DNA of 64,000 nucleotides from Streptomyces sp. G-G2 (GCF_030063135.1 NZ_JASISO010000022.1:1-64000); one strand, 5' to 3'. Counted from the stretch's first letter, positions 43,809-53,277 are shown. Made by a program: numbers and translations. Notes: generated by a model from the letters alone, not told the origin.

Positions 43809-45164
43809 TCAGTGGGGGAGCAGGGGGCGGAGCAGGCGGCGGAGGGTGGGGTTTTTGGTCAGGGGGGTGAGGGGGCGGGGGAGGCCGCCGGGGAGGGCCA
43901 GAGACGTCAGGCGGCGGCGCGGGAAGTAGCGCCGGGTGCGCGCGTTCAGGTGGGCCGCGAGGTACGCCTCCGCCTCGGCCCGCCGCCCCGGCAGCACCTT
44001 CGGCTGCATCGTGAAGCCGACCGCGACCAGGAGGGCGGCGACATCCGGCACCCCGGGACCGGGGCCGGGGCCCGGGTCCGCCAGGTCCGGGACCAGCGCG
44101 TCGACCAGCGTCAGCGGGACCCGGTTGCTGTTGGGATACGGGCTGAGCCGGGCCAGCACCGCCTGCGTCCCGGTCCGGGCCACCGGCAGCCCGTACAGCG
44201 TGGCCGCCGTCAGCAGCCCCGTCGAGAAGCACCCCACGACCAGCGCGGGCCGCACCCGCGCGTAGACCGTCTCGGCGAGCACCGCGGCGGGCAGCACCGT
44301 GAAGCGGGCCCCCAGCTTCGCGGCCTCCTCCGCCGCCGGGCGGGAGTAGTCGTCCGGCGCCCCGGGGTGCGGTTTGAACAGCAGGTCGCGGTGACCGCGC
44401 GCGTACGCGCCGCGGACCATCGAGACGTGCAGTTCCTCCTCCTCCCCGGCGGTGAGCAGGTCCAGCGCCGTCAGGTACTGGCCCAGGAGCAGCGCGGGGG
44501 GTTCCCCGTCGGCCCCCGGCCCGCGGGACGTCCCCGGCCCGCCGGACGCCCCCGCCAGGGCGGGGGCCTCCGCCGCGAGCTCCGCCAGGACCTTCAGGAA
44601 CGCCTCCGCCGGTACGGCCCGCGCGGTGACCCCGAACTCGCTGAGCAGCAGCGGTGCCAGCCCGGGTACCAGGTCCAGGTGCAGCACCCGCCGTATGCGC
44701 GTGCCGAGTTGGGGGTCGAGCCGGAAACGGGTCGGGCCGTAGCTCATCAGCCCGTCGGCGTAGACCTCGATGGCGGCCCCGGGGAACAGCCGGCACAGCG
44801 CCTGGGCGGGGGAGACCTGGAGGGACTCGACGTACAGCTCGATCAGGTCGTCGCCCAGGCCCCACAGGGCGCGCAACTGCCGTTCCCACAGCGGCGCGTC
44901 CTCCGGGCGCGGGGCCCAGACGCCGGGGTGGTAGGGCGCGATGGTCGCGTTCCAGTCGAGCACCTCGTCGAAGCGCCCGCGCAGCGCGGCGAACCCCGGC
45001 GTCGCGGTGAGCCCGGGGGAGACCTCGGGGACGGGGGCGTTGTTGCTGGTGAGCAGGATGCGGCGGGCGGATCCGGGGGGGCCGAGGAGGCCCGCGTCGG
45101 CCGCGGCGGCGAGGGTGGCCGTCCCGTAGGCGGTGGACGCGAGGAAGATCTGGGTGAGGCCCAT
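43809..45164 (-). CDS. Polysialyltransferase-family glycosyltransferase
   Basis: The 451 residues show the marks of bacterial polysialyltransferase-like (GT-B) enzymes: IEVYADGLMSYGPTRF (acidic-Asp-Gly motif), LLFKPHPGAPDDY (His-Pro motif) and VGCFSTGLLTAATLYGLPVA (Ser-Thr motif). They polymerise nonulosonic acids such as sialic acid or Kdn. The ATG shares one base with the stop of the GT2 gene upstream. neuA and neuB stand 3 kb away on the other strand, so it probably builds a wall glycan. Confidence 0.85.
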   Translation of the reverse strand: MGLTQIFLASTAYGTATLAAAADAGLLGPPGSARRILLTSNNAPVPEVSPGLTATPGFAALRGRFDEVLDWNATIAPYHPGVWAPRPEDAPLWERQLRALWGLGDDLIELYVESLQVSPAQALCRLFPGAAIEVYADGLMSYGPTRFRLDPQLGTRIRRVLHLDLVPGLAPLLLSEFGVTARAVPAEAFLKVLAELAAEAPALAGASGGPGTSRGPGADGEPPALLLGQYLTALDLLTAGEEEELHVSMVRGAYARGHRDLLFKPHPGAPDDYSRPAAEEAAKLGARFTVLPAAVLAETVYARVRPALVVGCFSTGLLTAATLYGLPVARTGTQAVLARLSPYPNSNRVPLTLVDALVPDLADPGPGPGPGVPDVAALLVAVGFTMQPKVLPGRRAEAEAYLAAHLNARTRRYFPRRRLTSLALPGGLPRPLTPLTKNPTLRRLLRPLLPH

Positions 45165-46189
45165 CAGGCGGACGCCCCCGGGGCGCTCGCCGCCGCTCCC
45201 GCCGCCGCTCCCGCTCCCGTTCCCGCCGCCGCTCCCGCGCGCCGCCGGAGCCCGCGCAGTACGGACGCCCGTTCGTGGTCCATCGAATTCAGGGCCTGGT
45301 CCAGCAGTTCTCGCGGCATTCGCCCGAGTGCTCGCGCGCTCATCGAACGGAGTTTTCTGGCCACGGCCGGTTCGAACCTTTCGATGGTTCCGATGTGGTG
45401 CGCGATAATCGCGCAATATGTACGAACCGCTTTCGGGAGCAGTTCACCGGCCTGATGATCTTCGGCGGTATCCGACAGCACTTGATCGAATGCGCGAATG
45501 AAATCGAGCTGACGCTCGTCGCCGATCTGCGTCAGTGAGGTGGGGACCCCGCGCCGGTAGAACACCCCGGGCAGGCCCACCGTCGCGAACGACCGCGCCC
45601 CCCGGTGCAGCCGCCAGATCCACGGCCGGTCCTCCGCCGTCCGCAGCCCGTCCGTGAAGCGCAGCAGTCCCCGGTCCAGCAGCCGACGGTGGTACATCCC
45701 GGCCCAGGCGTACGGATAGTCCACCGAGGTGGTCCGGCCCGCGGGCAGGATCGCCGCCCGCGGGTCGGCCACCACGCCCTGCGGGCCGTACGGGACCCGC
45801 TCCACCACCCGCTCGCGGCCCGTCACCCGGACATGGTCCGTGCGGACGAAGTCGCAGTTCAGACCCCGTATGGCGGCCAGGGTCCGAGCGAGGTGGCCGG
45901 GCGCGAGCCAGTCGTCGCCGTCCAGGAAGGCCAGGTATTCTCCGCGCGCCGCGTCCAGACCGGTGTTGCGGGCGGTGGCCAGGCCGCCGTTGCGGCCGTG
46001 GCGCAGGTGCACCGCCCCCGGCAGGTCGCGGGCCGCCCGCTCCAGCAGCTCGGACGTCCCGTCCGTCGAGCAGTCGTCGACGAGGAGGAACTCGACGCCG
46101 TCCCCGGCGTCGGGGCGCAGACTCCGCAGGACATCCGGTGCGTAGGTCCGCACGTTGTAGAACGGCACGACAACAGAGAGCTTCAGCAC
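45164..46189 (-). CDS. Family-2 glycosyltransferase
   Basis: The 341 residues form a GT-A fold: LSVVVPFYNVRTYAPDVLRS, EFLLVDDCSTDGTSELLERA, GGLATARNTGLDAARGEYLA and FLDGDDW (D-x-D). The C-terminus is Ala/Gly-rich, encoded by simple GC repeats. GTG 46189 begins the conserved β-strand; ATG 46225 is possible. Neither has a clear ribosome site. It probably adds a linker or side sugar to the polymer made by the neighbouring polysialyltransferase-like enzymes. Confidence 0.87.
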   Translation of the reverse strand: MLKLSVVVPFYNVRTYAPDVLRSLRPDAGDGVEFLLVDDCSTDGTSELLERAARDLPGAVHLRHGRNGGLATARNTGLDAARGEYLAFLDGDDWLAPGHLARTLAAIRGLNCDFVRTDHVRVTGRERVVERVPYGPQGVVADPRAAILPAGRTTSVDYPYAWAGMYHRRLLDRGLLRFTDGLRTAEDRPWIWRLHRGARSFATVGLPGVFYRRGVPTSLTQIGDERQLDFIRAFDQVLSDTAEDHQAGELLPKAVRTYCAIIAHHIGTIERFEPAVARKLRSMSARALGRMPRELLDQALNSMDHERASVLRGLRRRAGAAAGTGAGAAAGAAASAPGASA

Positions 46190-46418
46190 GCGGGAGACAT
46201 TATGGTGCCGTCCGGCATTCACCATGGACCGGACGAGGAATCCATGTGAATGCCGGACGGCAGCCGAGTTAACCGGCCCGGTCCGGCCCGTTCCGGCCCC
46301 TTCCGGTTCGCCCCCGCCCGCCCTTCCCGACCGGCTTCGCATTTCGCCGACGGGTTGTTAACCAGCTGTTGTGTGCTCGTTGGGCCGGTCGGTGGAATTC
46401 CCGCATAGATTCTCGTTC

Positions 46419-47738
46419 GTGCCAGTAAGCCAGCGGGTCGCCGTACTCGCCGATTCCGATACGCGATGGAAATGGGGCGCGCTCACCGCCCGCCGACTCG
46501 TACCCGGCCCCGGAGGGACCGGTGGCCACCTCACCGGATTCCTGCTGCGCGGCCGGGCCACGCCCACCGCCCGCCAGCTCGGCGAGGTGGGCGTGGACGC
46601 CGACCGGACGACCGAGGTGACCTGCGCCGAGTTCCTCGCCGAACTGCGCCGCGAGCACTACGACGTGGTCGTCCTCGCCCTCGTCGGCGGCGCCGTCCAG
46701 GCCGTCCTGCACGGGGTGCGCGCCCTGTGGCCCGACCCGGCGGCGCGCCCCGTGCTCGTCACCGGGTACGTCGGCGTGGTCTACGAGAAGCTCGCCGACG
46801 GCCTCCTGCTGCGCCACGGCGCCGACCTCGTCCTCGCCAACTCCCGCCACGACGCGGACCGTTTCCGCGCCGCCTACGAGGGGGCGGGCGCCGACGCCCG
46901 CGCCGTCACCGAGACCGCGCTGCCCTTCCTCGGCGGCGCGCCCTACGTCCCGGCGGGCGGCGGCCGCGCCCCCACCGTCGTCTTCGCCGCGCAGCCCTCC
47001 GTCCCCGAGAGCCGCGCCGACCGCACGTACCTGCTCCGGCGGGCCGCCGAGCACGCCCGCGCCCACCCCGGGCGCGAGGTGCTGATCAAGCTGCGCAGCC
47101 GCCCCGGTGAACACACCACGCACCTGGAGGAGTTCCCGTACCAGCGGCTCGCGGAGCGGCTGCCCGGGGGGCTCCCCGCCAACTGCCGCCTCGTCTACGG
47201 GAACATGGGCGAGGTCCTGGACGGCGCCGACCTCCTGGTGACCGTCTCCTCCACCGCCGCCCTCGAAGCCCTGCACCGGTCGGTGCCCACCGCGGTCCTC
47301 ACCGACCTCGGGATCCGCGAGAGCCTCGGCAACCACCACTTCCTCGGCTCCGGCTGCCTCGTCTCCTGGGACGCGCTGGACGCCGGGCTGCTCCCGCGCG
47401 CGGACCCGGGATGGCTCGCCGCCCAGGGCGTACTGCCCGGCCCCGGGGCCTTCGACGCGGCCCGCGCCCGGGTCGCCGAGCTGACCGCGCTGCCGCTGCT
47501 CCCGCCGCCCGCGCCCTACTACACGCCCGCCACCGCGCCCGGCTACCTGCCCGGACTGCTGGCCCGCCACCACCTGGCCCCCGACGGCACCGCGCTGCCC
47601 GGGGCCGCGGGCCCCGCCGACGGGGAGTCCCGGCTGCGCGGCTGGGCGCGCGGACGGCTGCGGGAGGCCGCCCGGGGCGCGTACCGGCACGGGGTGCAGC
47701 GGGTGGCCCCGCTGATCCGCAGGGTGGGGGAGCTGTGA
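46419..47738 (+). CDS. Putative glycosyltransferase (DUF6716 type)
   Basis: The product has 439 residues from GTG (MPVSQRVAVLADSDTRWKWG). It has a GT-B-like layout, with an N-terminal Rossmann part (YDVVVLALVGGAVQAVLHGV), EVLIKLRSRPGEHTTHLEEF and DLLVTVSSTAALEALHRSVP. Ser-Thr and basic motifs resemble the polysialyltransferase-like group. The family name is from memory. The stop overlaps the neuA GTG by four bases, placing it in the nonulosonic acid operon. The start follows an AT-rich divergent promoter region (46190-46418). Confidence 0.8.
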   Translation: MPVSQRVAVLADSDTRWKWGALTARRLVPGPGGTGGHLTGFLLRGRATPTARQLGEVGVDADRTTEVTCAEFLAELRREHYDVVVLALVGGAVQAVLHGVRALWPDPAARPVLVTGYVGVVYEKLADGLLLRHGADLVLANSRHDADRFRAAYEGAGADARAVTETALPFLGGAPYVPAGGGRAPTVVFAAQPSVPESRADRTYLLRRAAEHARAHPGREVLIKLRSRPGEHTTHLEEFPYQRLAERLPGGLPANCRLVYGNMGEVLDGADLLVTVSSTAALEALHRSVPTAVLTDLGIRESLGNHHFLGSGCLVSWDALDAGLLPRADPGWLAAQGVLPGPGAFDAARARVAELTALPLLPPPAPYYTPATAPGYLPGLLARHHLAPDGTALPGAAGPADGESRLRGWARGRLREAARGAYRHGVQRVAPLIRRVGEL

Positions 47739-48478
47739 GGGTCCTCGCGGTGATCCCGGCCCGGGGCGGCTCCAAGGGGGTCCCCGGCAAGAACCTCGCC
47801 GAGGTCGCCGGGGTGCCCCTGGTGGCCCGCGCCGTGCGGGCCGCGCTGGCCGCGCCCACCGTCACCGACGTGCTGGTCTCCACCGACTCCGAGGAGATCG
47901 CGGCCACCGCGCGGGCCGCGGGCGCGGACGCGCTGCGCCGCCCGGCCGCACTCTCCGGGGACACCGCGAGCAGCGAGGCCGCCGTGCTGCACGCCCTGGA
48001 CTCCTTCGAGGAACTGCGTTCGCTCACCGTGGACGTGGTCCTGCTCGTCCAGTGCACCAGCCCCTTCCTGACCCCCGGCGACATCGAGGGGGTCGCCGCC
48101 GCCGTGGCGGGCGGCGCCGCCGACTCGGCGCTCACCGCGGCGCCCTTCCACGGCTTCCTGTGGCGCGCCCCGGCCCCGGACGCGGCCGCCACCGGGGTCA
48201 ACCACGACCCCGCCGTCCGCCCGCGCCGCCAGGACCGGCCCCTGGACCTGCTGGAGACCGGAGCGGCGTACGCGATGGACGCGACCGGTTTCCGGGCCGC
48301 CCGGCACCGCTTCTTCGGCCGGGTCCTGCCGGTGCCCGCCGACCCGGCCCGCGTGCTGGAGGTCGACGATCCGCACGACCTGGCCCGCGCCCGCGCGCTG
48401 GCCCCGCTGTTCGACGTACCGGCACCCCGCACCCGTACCCGTACCCGTATCCGCACCGAAGGGCGTCACCCGTCATGA
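47735..48478 (+). CDS. neuA: CMP-nonulosonate (acylneuraminate) cytidylyltransferase
   Basis: The 247-residue enzyme activates a sialic-acid-like sugar with CTP to the CMP-sugar. The nucleotide motif IPARGGSKGVPGKN (residues 7-20) is exact, followed by LLVQCTSPFLTPGDIEG and LETGAAYAMDATGFR. A short Arg-Thr repeat tail (RTRTRTRIRT) is encoded by a hexanucleotide repeat (CCCGTA). The gene is coupled by 4-bp overlaps to the genes on both sides. Specificity (Neu5Ac, Kdn or other) is not shown; streptomycete walls are known to contain Kdn teichulosonic acid. Confidence 0.92.
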   Translation: MRVLAVIPARGGSKGVPGKNLAEVAGVPLVARAVRAALAAPTVTDVLVSTDSEEIAATARAAGADALRRPAALSGDTASSEAAVLHALDSFEELRSLTVDVVLLVQCTSPFLTPGDIEGVAAAVAGGAADSALTAAPFHGFLWRAPAPDAAATGVNHDPAVRPRRQDRPLDLLETGAAYAMDATGFRAARHRFFGRVLPVPADPARVLEVDDPHDLARARALAPLFDVPAPRTRTRTRIRTEGRHPS

Positions 48479-49383
48479 CCGTCATCCAGAACCCCCGCCT
48501 GCGGCAGCTCGGATCGCGCACCGCGGGTCCCGGCCGCCCCGTCTACGTCGTCGGCGAGATCGGCATCAACCACAACGGCGACCTCGACACCGCCTTCGCG
48601 CTCATAGACGCCGCGGCCGACGCGGGCTGCGACGCGGTCAAGTTCCAGAAGCGGACCCCCGAGATCTGCACCCCGCGCGACCAGTGGGACGTCGAACGCG
48701 ACACCCCCTGGGGCCGGATGACCTACATCGACTACCGCCACCGCGTGGAGTTCGGGGAGGACGACTACCTCGCCATCGACGCGCACTGCGCCGAACGCGG
48801 CATCGACTGGTTCGCCTCCCCGTGGGACACCGAGGCCGTCGACTTCCTGGAGCGCTTCGACGTCCCCGCCCACAAGATCGCCTCGGCCTCGCTCACCGAC
48901 GACGAACTGCTGCGCGCGGTACGCGCCACAGGCAAGACGGTGGTCCTGTCCACGGGCATGTCCACCCCGCGCCAGATCCGGCACGCGGTGGAGGTGCTCG
49001 GCAGCGACACCATCCTGCTGTGCCACGCCACTTCGACCTACCCGGCCAAGGCCGAGGAGCTGAACCTGCGGGTGATCAACACCCTCCAGGAGGAGTACCC
49101 GAACGTCCCGATCGGCTACTCCGGCCACGAGACCGGCCTGCAGACCACGCTCGCCGCCGTCGCCCTCGGCGCGGCCTTCGTCGAGCGGCACATCACCCTC
49201 GACCGCGCGATGTGGGGCTCCGACCAGGCGGCCTCCGTCGAACCCGGCGGGCTGCACCGCCTGGTGCGCGACATCCGCACCATCGAGACCGCCCTCGGGG
49301 ACGGGATCAAGCGCGTGTACGCGTCCGAACTCGCCCCCATGCGCAAGCTCCGCCGCGTCCAGGACGCCCTGGCCGGGGTCTGA
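48475..49383 (+). CDS. neuB: Nonulosonic acid synthase (NeuB type), without SAF domain
   Basis: NeuB condenses phosphoenolpyruvate with a hexose or hexosamine to a nine-carbon acid. The 302 residues form the TIM-barrel part: VVGEIGINHNGDLDTAFALI, DAVKFQKRTPEICTP, WFASPWDTEAVDFLERF, KIASASLTDDELLRAV, STGMSTPRQI, GYSGHETG and ERHITLDRAMWGSDQAAS. Typical NeuB has about 345 residues with a C-terminal SAF (antifreeze-like) domain; here the chain ends after the barrel. The ATG overlaps the neuA stop. Confidence 0.92.
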   Translation: MTVIQNPRLRQLGSRTAGPGRPVYVVGEIGINHNGDLDTAFALIDAAADAGCDAVKFQKRTPEICTPRDQWDVERDTPWGRMTYIDYRHRVEFGEDDYLAIDAHCAERGIDWFASPWDTEAVDFLERFDVPAHKIASASLTDDELLRAVRATGKTVVLSTGMSTPRQIRHAVEVLGSDTILLCHATSTYPAKAEELNLRVINTLQEEYPNVPIGYSGHETGLQTTLAAVALGAAFVERHITLDRAMWGSDQAASVEPGGLHRLVRDIRTIETALGDGIKRVYASELAPMRKLRRVQDALAGV

Positions 49384-49404
49384 CCTCCGACGAAGGAGTA
49401 CGTG

Positions 49405-50592
49405 ATGACCCCTGCCGCCACCCTGGCCCTCATCGAAAGCCCGGTCCAGCTCCTGAACGTGCTGGAGTGGGCCCACGCCCACGCCCCGGCCCCTGCCGCG
49501 GCGGTGGACGGCGCGGCCCGCGCGGGCCGCGGCGGCGCGCTCCTCGGCGCCGTCCCGCGCCAGCCGTCGTACGACGGCGCCCACCGCGCCCCGGACCCGG
49601 CGGCCCCGGTGACGCCCCTGCGGATCGTCGTCCTGCCGCCCACCGACCCCATGTCCCGCGGCCAGCTGCGCCGGATGGCCGGGCTGGCCCGGGACGAGGG
49701 GTACGAAGTGCGCTGGCAGGAGGCCCGCGGCGGCAGGCTCGCCCCGCTCAAGGCGCTCGCCGCGCTGGTCCGCGAGGTCCGGGCGGCCCGCCGGATCGTC
49801 ATCGGCGACCCCTTCTCGCGCTACGTCCAGCTGCTGCTCACCCTGGTCCGGGCGGACGAGCTGGTGGTGGTCGACGACGGCACCGCCACCATGGAGTTCG
49901 TCGCGCAGGCCGGGCGCGGGGAGCGGCTGGTGCGCTGGCACCGGGCGGGCGGCGGCGGGCTGCCCGGCCGGATCCGGGAGCTGGCGTACGCGCCGGTCTC
50001 GGCGGCCGCCCGGCGCCGGTTCACCTCGGCCGCGCGCAAGGGGCGCCGGGTCGAGGTCTTCACGTCCATGCCGGTCACCGCCCCGGCGGGCATGGAACTG
50101 CGGCTGAACGACTACGGATGGGCCCGCTCGCGGTTCGGCCCGCCGCGGCTGACCCGAGGCATCGATCTGGTGGGCACCTCGTTGGTGGAGACCGGGGTGG
50201 TGGACCCGGCCCGGTACCTGGCGGCCGTACGCGCCCTGGTCCGGGAGTACGGCGCCACCCGCTACTTCGCGCACCGCAGGGAGTCCCCGGAGAAGCTGCG
50301 GGCGCTGAGCGAGGCGACCGGGCTGGAGATCGTCCGGCCGGACCTGCCGCTGGAGCTGATCGCGCGGCGGGGCCCGGTCGGGCGGACCGTCGTCAGCTTC
50401 CCCTCGACCGTGGTGCACACCCTGCCGTACGCGCTGGCGGGCACCGGGGTCACGGTGGCGGTCCGGGAGATCGATCCGGCCTGGCTCACCGCGAACGCCT
50501 CCGCGCGGGCCCGCGGCTTCCTCGCCGGGGTCACCGACACCGCCCGTGATGTGCGCAGACTTCCCGCCCGAACCGCCGAGACGGCTCGATGA
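49405..50592 (+). CDS. Second polysialyltransferase-like glycosyltransferase
   Basis: The 395 residues start at ATG 49405 after GAAGGAG (GTG 49402 is adjacent). Motifs parallel the enzyme at 43809-45164: ELVVVDDGTATMEF (acidic-Asp-Gly), ATRYFAHRRESPEKL (His region) and VSFPSTVVHTLPYAL (Ser-Thr). It ends the neuA-neuB operon. A division of labour between the two enzymes (initiation versus extension) is plausible but not shown. Confidence 0.8.
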   Translation: MTPAATLALIESPVQLLNVLEWAHAHAPAPAAAVDGAARAGRGGALLGAVPRQPSYDGAHRAPDPAAPVTPLRIVVLPPTDPMSRGQLRRMAGLARDEGYEVRWQEARGGRLAPLKALAALVREVRAARRIVIGDPFSRYVQLLLTLVRADELVVVDDGTATMEFVAQAGRGERLVRWHRAGGGGLPGRIRELAYAPVSAAARRRFTSAARKGRRVEVFTSMPVTAPAGMELRLNDYGWARSRFGPPRLTRGIDLVGTSLVETGVVDPARYLAAVRALVREYGATRYFAHRRESPEKLRALSEATGLEIVRPDLPLELIARRGPVGRTVVSFPSTVVHTLPYALAGTGVTVAVREIDPAWLTANASARARGFLAGVTDTARDVRRLPARTAETAR

Positions 50593-50717
50593 GCGCCGGA
50601 GTTTACCCTCGTGGGTAGACCGTCATGCGCCCGGAGGCCGGTTTTTCTTCCCCTAACGGGTTGAACTTTTGCTGATCTCCGGCCAGTTGACCCGTCGGTG
50701 CGCCTACCCTTCAACGG

Positions 50718-51974
50718 GTGAACCAGTTGATGTCCCGCGCGTCACAGACCGCCCTGCCCGGCAAGCCCGCCCAGCCCGAGCTGCCCGGTACGCTCCCGGA
50801 CCACCTGCGTGCCGAACTGATCGCGTTCCGCCGGGACTTGCACATGCATCCCGAACTCGGGCACCAGGAGTTCCGTACCACCGCCGCGATCAAGGCGAGG
50901 CTGGAGAAGGCGGGGCTGCGACCACGGGTGCTGTCCTCCGGCACCGGCCTCATCTGTGACGTCGGCACCTGGGACACGGTGGTCCCGATGCTCGCCATCC
51001 GCGCGGACATCGACGCCCTGCCCATCCCGGACGCCAAGACCCACGTGTCCTACCGCTCCACCGTCCCGGACCGCGCCCACGCCTGCGGCCACGACGTGCA
51101 CACCGCCGTCGTGCTCGGCGCCGGCCTGGTGCTGGCCGAGCTGGACCGGCAGGGGCTGCTGCCCCAGCCCGTGCGGCTGCTCTTCCAGCCCGCCGAGGAG
51201 GTGCTGCCGGGCGGCGCGACGGAAGCCATCGACTCCGGCGCGCTGGACGGCGTCGGCAAGATGATCGCCGTGCACTGCGACCCGCGCGTGGACGCGGGGC
51301 GGATCGGACTGCGCGCCGGGGCGATCACCTCGGCCTGCGACCGGCTGGAGATCACCCTCGACGGCGCGGGCGGACACACCGCGCGCCCGCACCTGACCAC
51401 CGACCTGGTGACGGCGGCGGCCCGGGTCGCGCTCGACGTGCCCGCGCTGCTGTCCCGGCGGATGGACGCCCGTAGCGGCATGTCCGTCACCTGGGGCCGG
51501 ATCGAGGCCGGGCACGCGTGCAACGTCATCCCCATGCACGCCGAACTCTCCGGGACCGTTCGCTGCCTGGACCTGGCGGCCTGGCACGAGGCCCCGGACA
51601 TGGTGCACGCGGCGATCGACGAGATCGCCACGATGCACCGGGCCAAGTCGGAGATCACCTACGTCCGGGGCGTCCCGCCCGTCGTCAACGACCCGGCGGT
51701 CACCGAACTGCTCCGGGAGGCGATGGCGGCCCGCCGCGGCGCGGACTCGGTCGAGGACACCGAGCAGAGCCTGGGCGGGGAGGACTTCTCCTGGTACCTG
51801 GAGCACGTCCCGGGGGCGATGGCCCGGCTCGGGGTGCGGACCCCGGGGGACACCGCCAAGCGCGACCTGCACCGCGGTGACTTCGACGTGGACGAGGCCG
51901 CGATCGCCGTCGGCGTCGAGTTCTTCACCGCCGCCGCGCTCCTCGACGGGCGCCGCGCCGGGCCGATCAGGTAA
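50718..51974 (+). CDS. M20-family amidohydrolase
   Basis: The 418-residue metallopeptidase-like hydrolase removes acyl or amide groups from amino acids, as aminoacylase or N-acyl hydrolase. Metal and catalytic segments: HMHPELGHQEFRTT, LAIRADIDALPI, HACGHDVHTAVVLGAG, FQPAEEVLPGGA and LGGEDFSWYLEHV. GTG 50718 and ATG 50730 are both possible starts, neither with a strong ribosome site. A terminator follows, so it is separate from the nucleoside genes downstream. Confidence 0.9.
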   Translation: MNQLMSRASQTALPGKPAQPELPGTLPDHLRAELIAFRRDLHMHPELGHQEFRTTAAIKARLEKAGLRPRVLSSGTGLICDVGTWDTVVPMLAIRADIDALPIPDAKTHVSYRSTVPDRAHACGHDVHTAVVLGAGLVLAELDRQGLLPQPVRLLFQPAEEVLPGGATEAIDSGALDGVGKMIAVHCDPRVDAGRIGLRAGAITSACDRLEITLDGAGGHTARPHLTTDLVTAAARVALDVPALLSRRMDARSGMSVTWGRIEAGHACNVIPMHAELSGTVRCLDLAAWHEAPDMVHAAIDEIATMHRAKSEITYVRGVPPVVNDPAVTELLREAMAARRGADSVEDTEQSLGGEDFSWYLEHVPGAMARLGVRTPGDTAKRDLHRGDFDVDEAAIAVGVEFFTAAALLDGRRAGPIR

Positions 51975-52007
51975 AGCTCCGTACAACACCCGTGGACCTG
52001 CGGATGG

Positions 52008-52044
52008 ACGCGTCCAGCCCTTGATACACAAGGGCTGGACGCGT
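52008..52044. terminator. Terminator after the amidohydrolase gene
   Basis: ACGCGTCCAGCCCTTG-ataca-CAAGGGCTGGACGCGT is a perfect 16-bp stem with a 5-nt loop, 34 bp after the stop. Confidence 0.85.
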
Positions 52045-52118
52045 GACCGGTTACCAGTCGGTCACTGTCCGGTTCACGACGATCCGATAACGACTCATGT
52101 AGGGGTCTTTAACTGACA

Positions 52119-52132
52119 TCTACGCGCGTTAC
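52119..52132. promoter_or_regulatory. Nucleoside regulon palindrome, copy 1
   Basis: TCTACGCGCGTTAC lies 61 bp before the binding-protein start. Ten bases match the perfect palindrome CTACGCGCGTAG found before the ABC ATPase. Confidence 0.55.
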
Positions 52133-52192
52133 GATCGCGGCGAAACCAGCGCCGGTCGTGGCGCTTCGGTCAGGTTTTGAAGGAGCCTCCCC

Positions 52193-53248
52193 TTGCGCCG
52201 GATCACCAGGATCGCCACCGTGGGCATCGCCTCCGCGGCGCTCGCCCTCTCGGCCACCGCCTGTAGCGGTAAGAAGTCCTCGGACACCGGATCTTCCTCG
52301 GGCTCGAAGGAAGCATCCGTCGCCATCGCGTACGACATCGGTGGCCGCGGCGACCAGTCGTTCAACGACGCGGCCTACGCGGGCCTCCAGCAGGCCGAGA
52401 AGGACCTGAAGGTCAAGGGCGCCGAAGCGGAGCCCACCGACGGTGAGGGCGAGGCCGACAAGGTCCAGCGCCTGACCGAGCTGGCCCGCACGGGCAACAA
52501 CCCGGTCATCGGCGTCGGCTTCTCCTACGCCCCGGCCATCAAGAAGGTCGCGGCGAAGTTCCCGAAGACCACCTTCGGCATCATCGACGACACCTCGGTG
52601 ACCGGTCCGAACGTCGCCAACCTGGTCTTCAACGAGGAGCAGGGCTCCTACCTGGCCGGCGTCGCCGCCGCCAAGGTCTCGAAGACCGGCACGGTCGGCT
52701 TCATCGGTGGTGTCGAGGTCCCGCTGATCAAGAAGTTCGAGGCGGGCTTCATCCAGGGCGTCAAGGACACCAACCCCAACACCAAGGTGCTCAGCCAGTA
52801 CCTGACCCAGCCCCCGAACATGGACGGCTTCTCCAAGCCCGACCTGGGCAAGGCCGCGGCCGAGGGGCAGCTCGACAAGGGCGCCGACGTGGTCTACGCC
52901 GCCGCCGGTCTGGCCGGCTCGGGCGCCATCGAGGCCACCGCCGCCAAGGGCAAGTGGGCCATCGGCGTCGACTCCGACCAGTACAACCAGGCGGGTCTGG
53001 TCAAGTACAAGGACCACATCCTCACCTCGGTGACCAAGCAGGTCCAGCTCTCCGTCTTCGACCTGATCAAGTCGGTCCAGGACGGCAAGCCGGAGTCGGG
53101 CGAGGTCCGCTACGGCCTCGACAAGAACGGTGTCGGCCTGGCCGACTCCAACCCCGAGTACAAGAAGATGACCGAGATCATCACCGCGGTCGACAAGGCC
53201 AAGGCCGACATCATCGCGAAGAAGATCACCGTCAAGACCGCCCCGTAA
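52193..53248 (+). CDS. BMP-family nucleoside-binding lipoprotein
   Basis: The product has 351 residues from a TTG start at 52193 with AAGGAG 7 bp upstream. The lipoprotein signal ends ALSATAC, followed by SGKKSSDTGSSSGS. The BMP/PnrA fold shows IAYDIGGRGDQSFNDAAYAG, GVGFSYAPAIKKVAAKFP, VFNEEQGSYLAGVAAAKVS and GVDSDQYNQ. PnrA relatives bind purine or pyrimidine nucleosides outside the membrane and hand them to an ABC permease, which is encoded directly downstream. Confidence 0.93.
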   Translation: MRRITRIATVGIASAALALSATACSGKKSSDTGSSSGSKEASVAIAYDIGGRGDQSFNDAAYAGLQQAEKDLKVKGAEAEPTDGEGEADKVQRLTELARTGNNPVIGVGFSYAPAIKKVAAKFPKTTFGIIDDTSVTGPNVANLVFNEEQGSYLAGVAAAKVSKTGTVGFIGGVEVPLIKKFEAGFIQGVKDTNPNTKVLSQYLTQPPNMDGFSKPDLGKAAAEGQLDKGADVVYAAAGLAGSGAIEATAAKGKWAIGVDSDQYNQAGLVKYKDHILTSVTKQVQLSVFDLIKSVQDGKPESGEVRYGLDKNGVGLADSNPEYKKMTEIITAVDKAKADIIAKKITVKTAP

Positions 53249-53277
53249 GGGCTTGACTGACGGGTAGTCGTGGTCTC

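Noticed and set aside
45365-45395. tRNA-like GGTTCGAACC
   Set aside because: The matching stems of a cloverleaf are absent and the site is inside the GT2 coding region.
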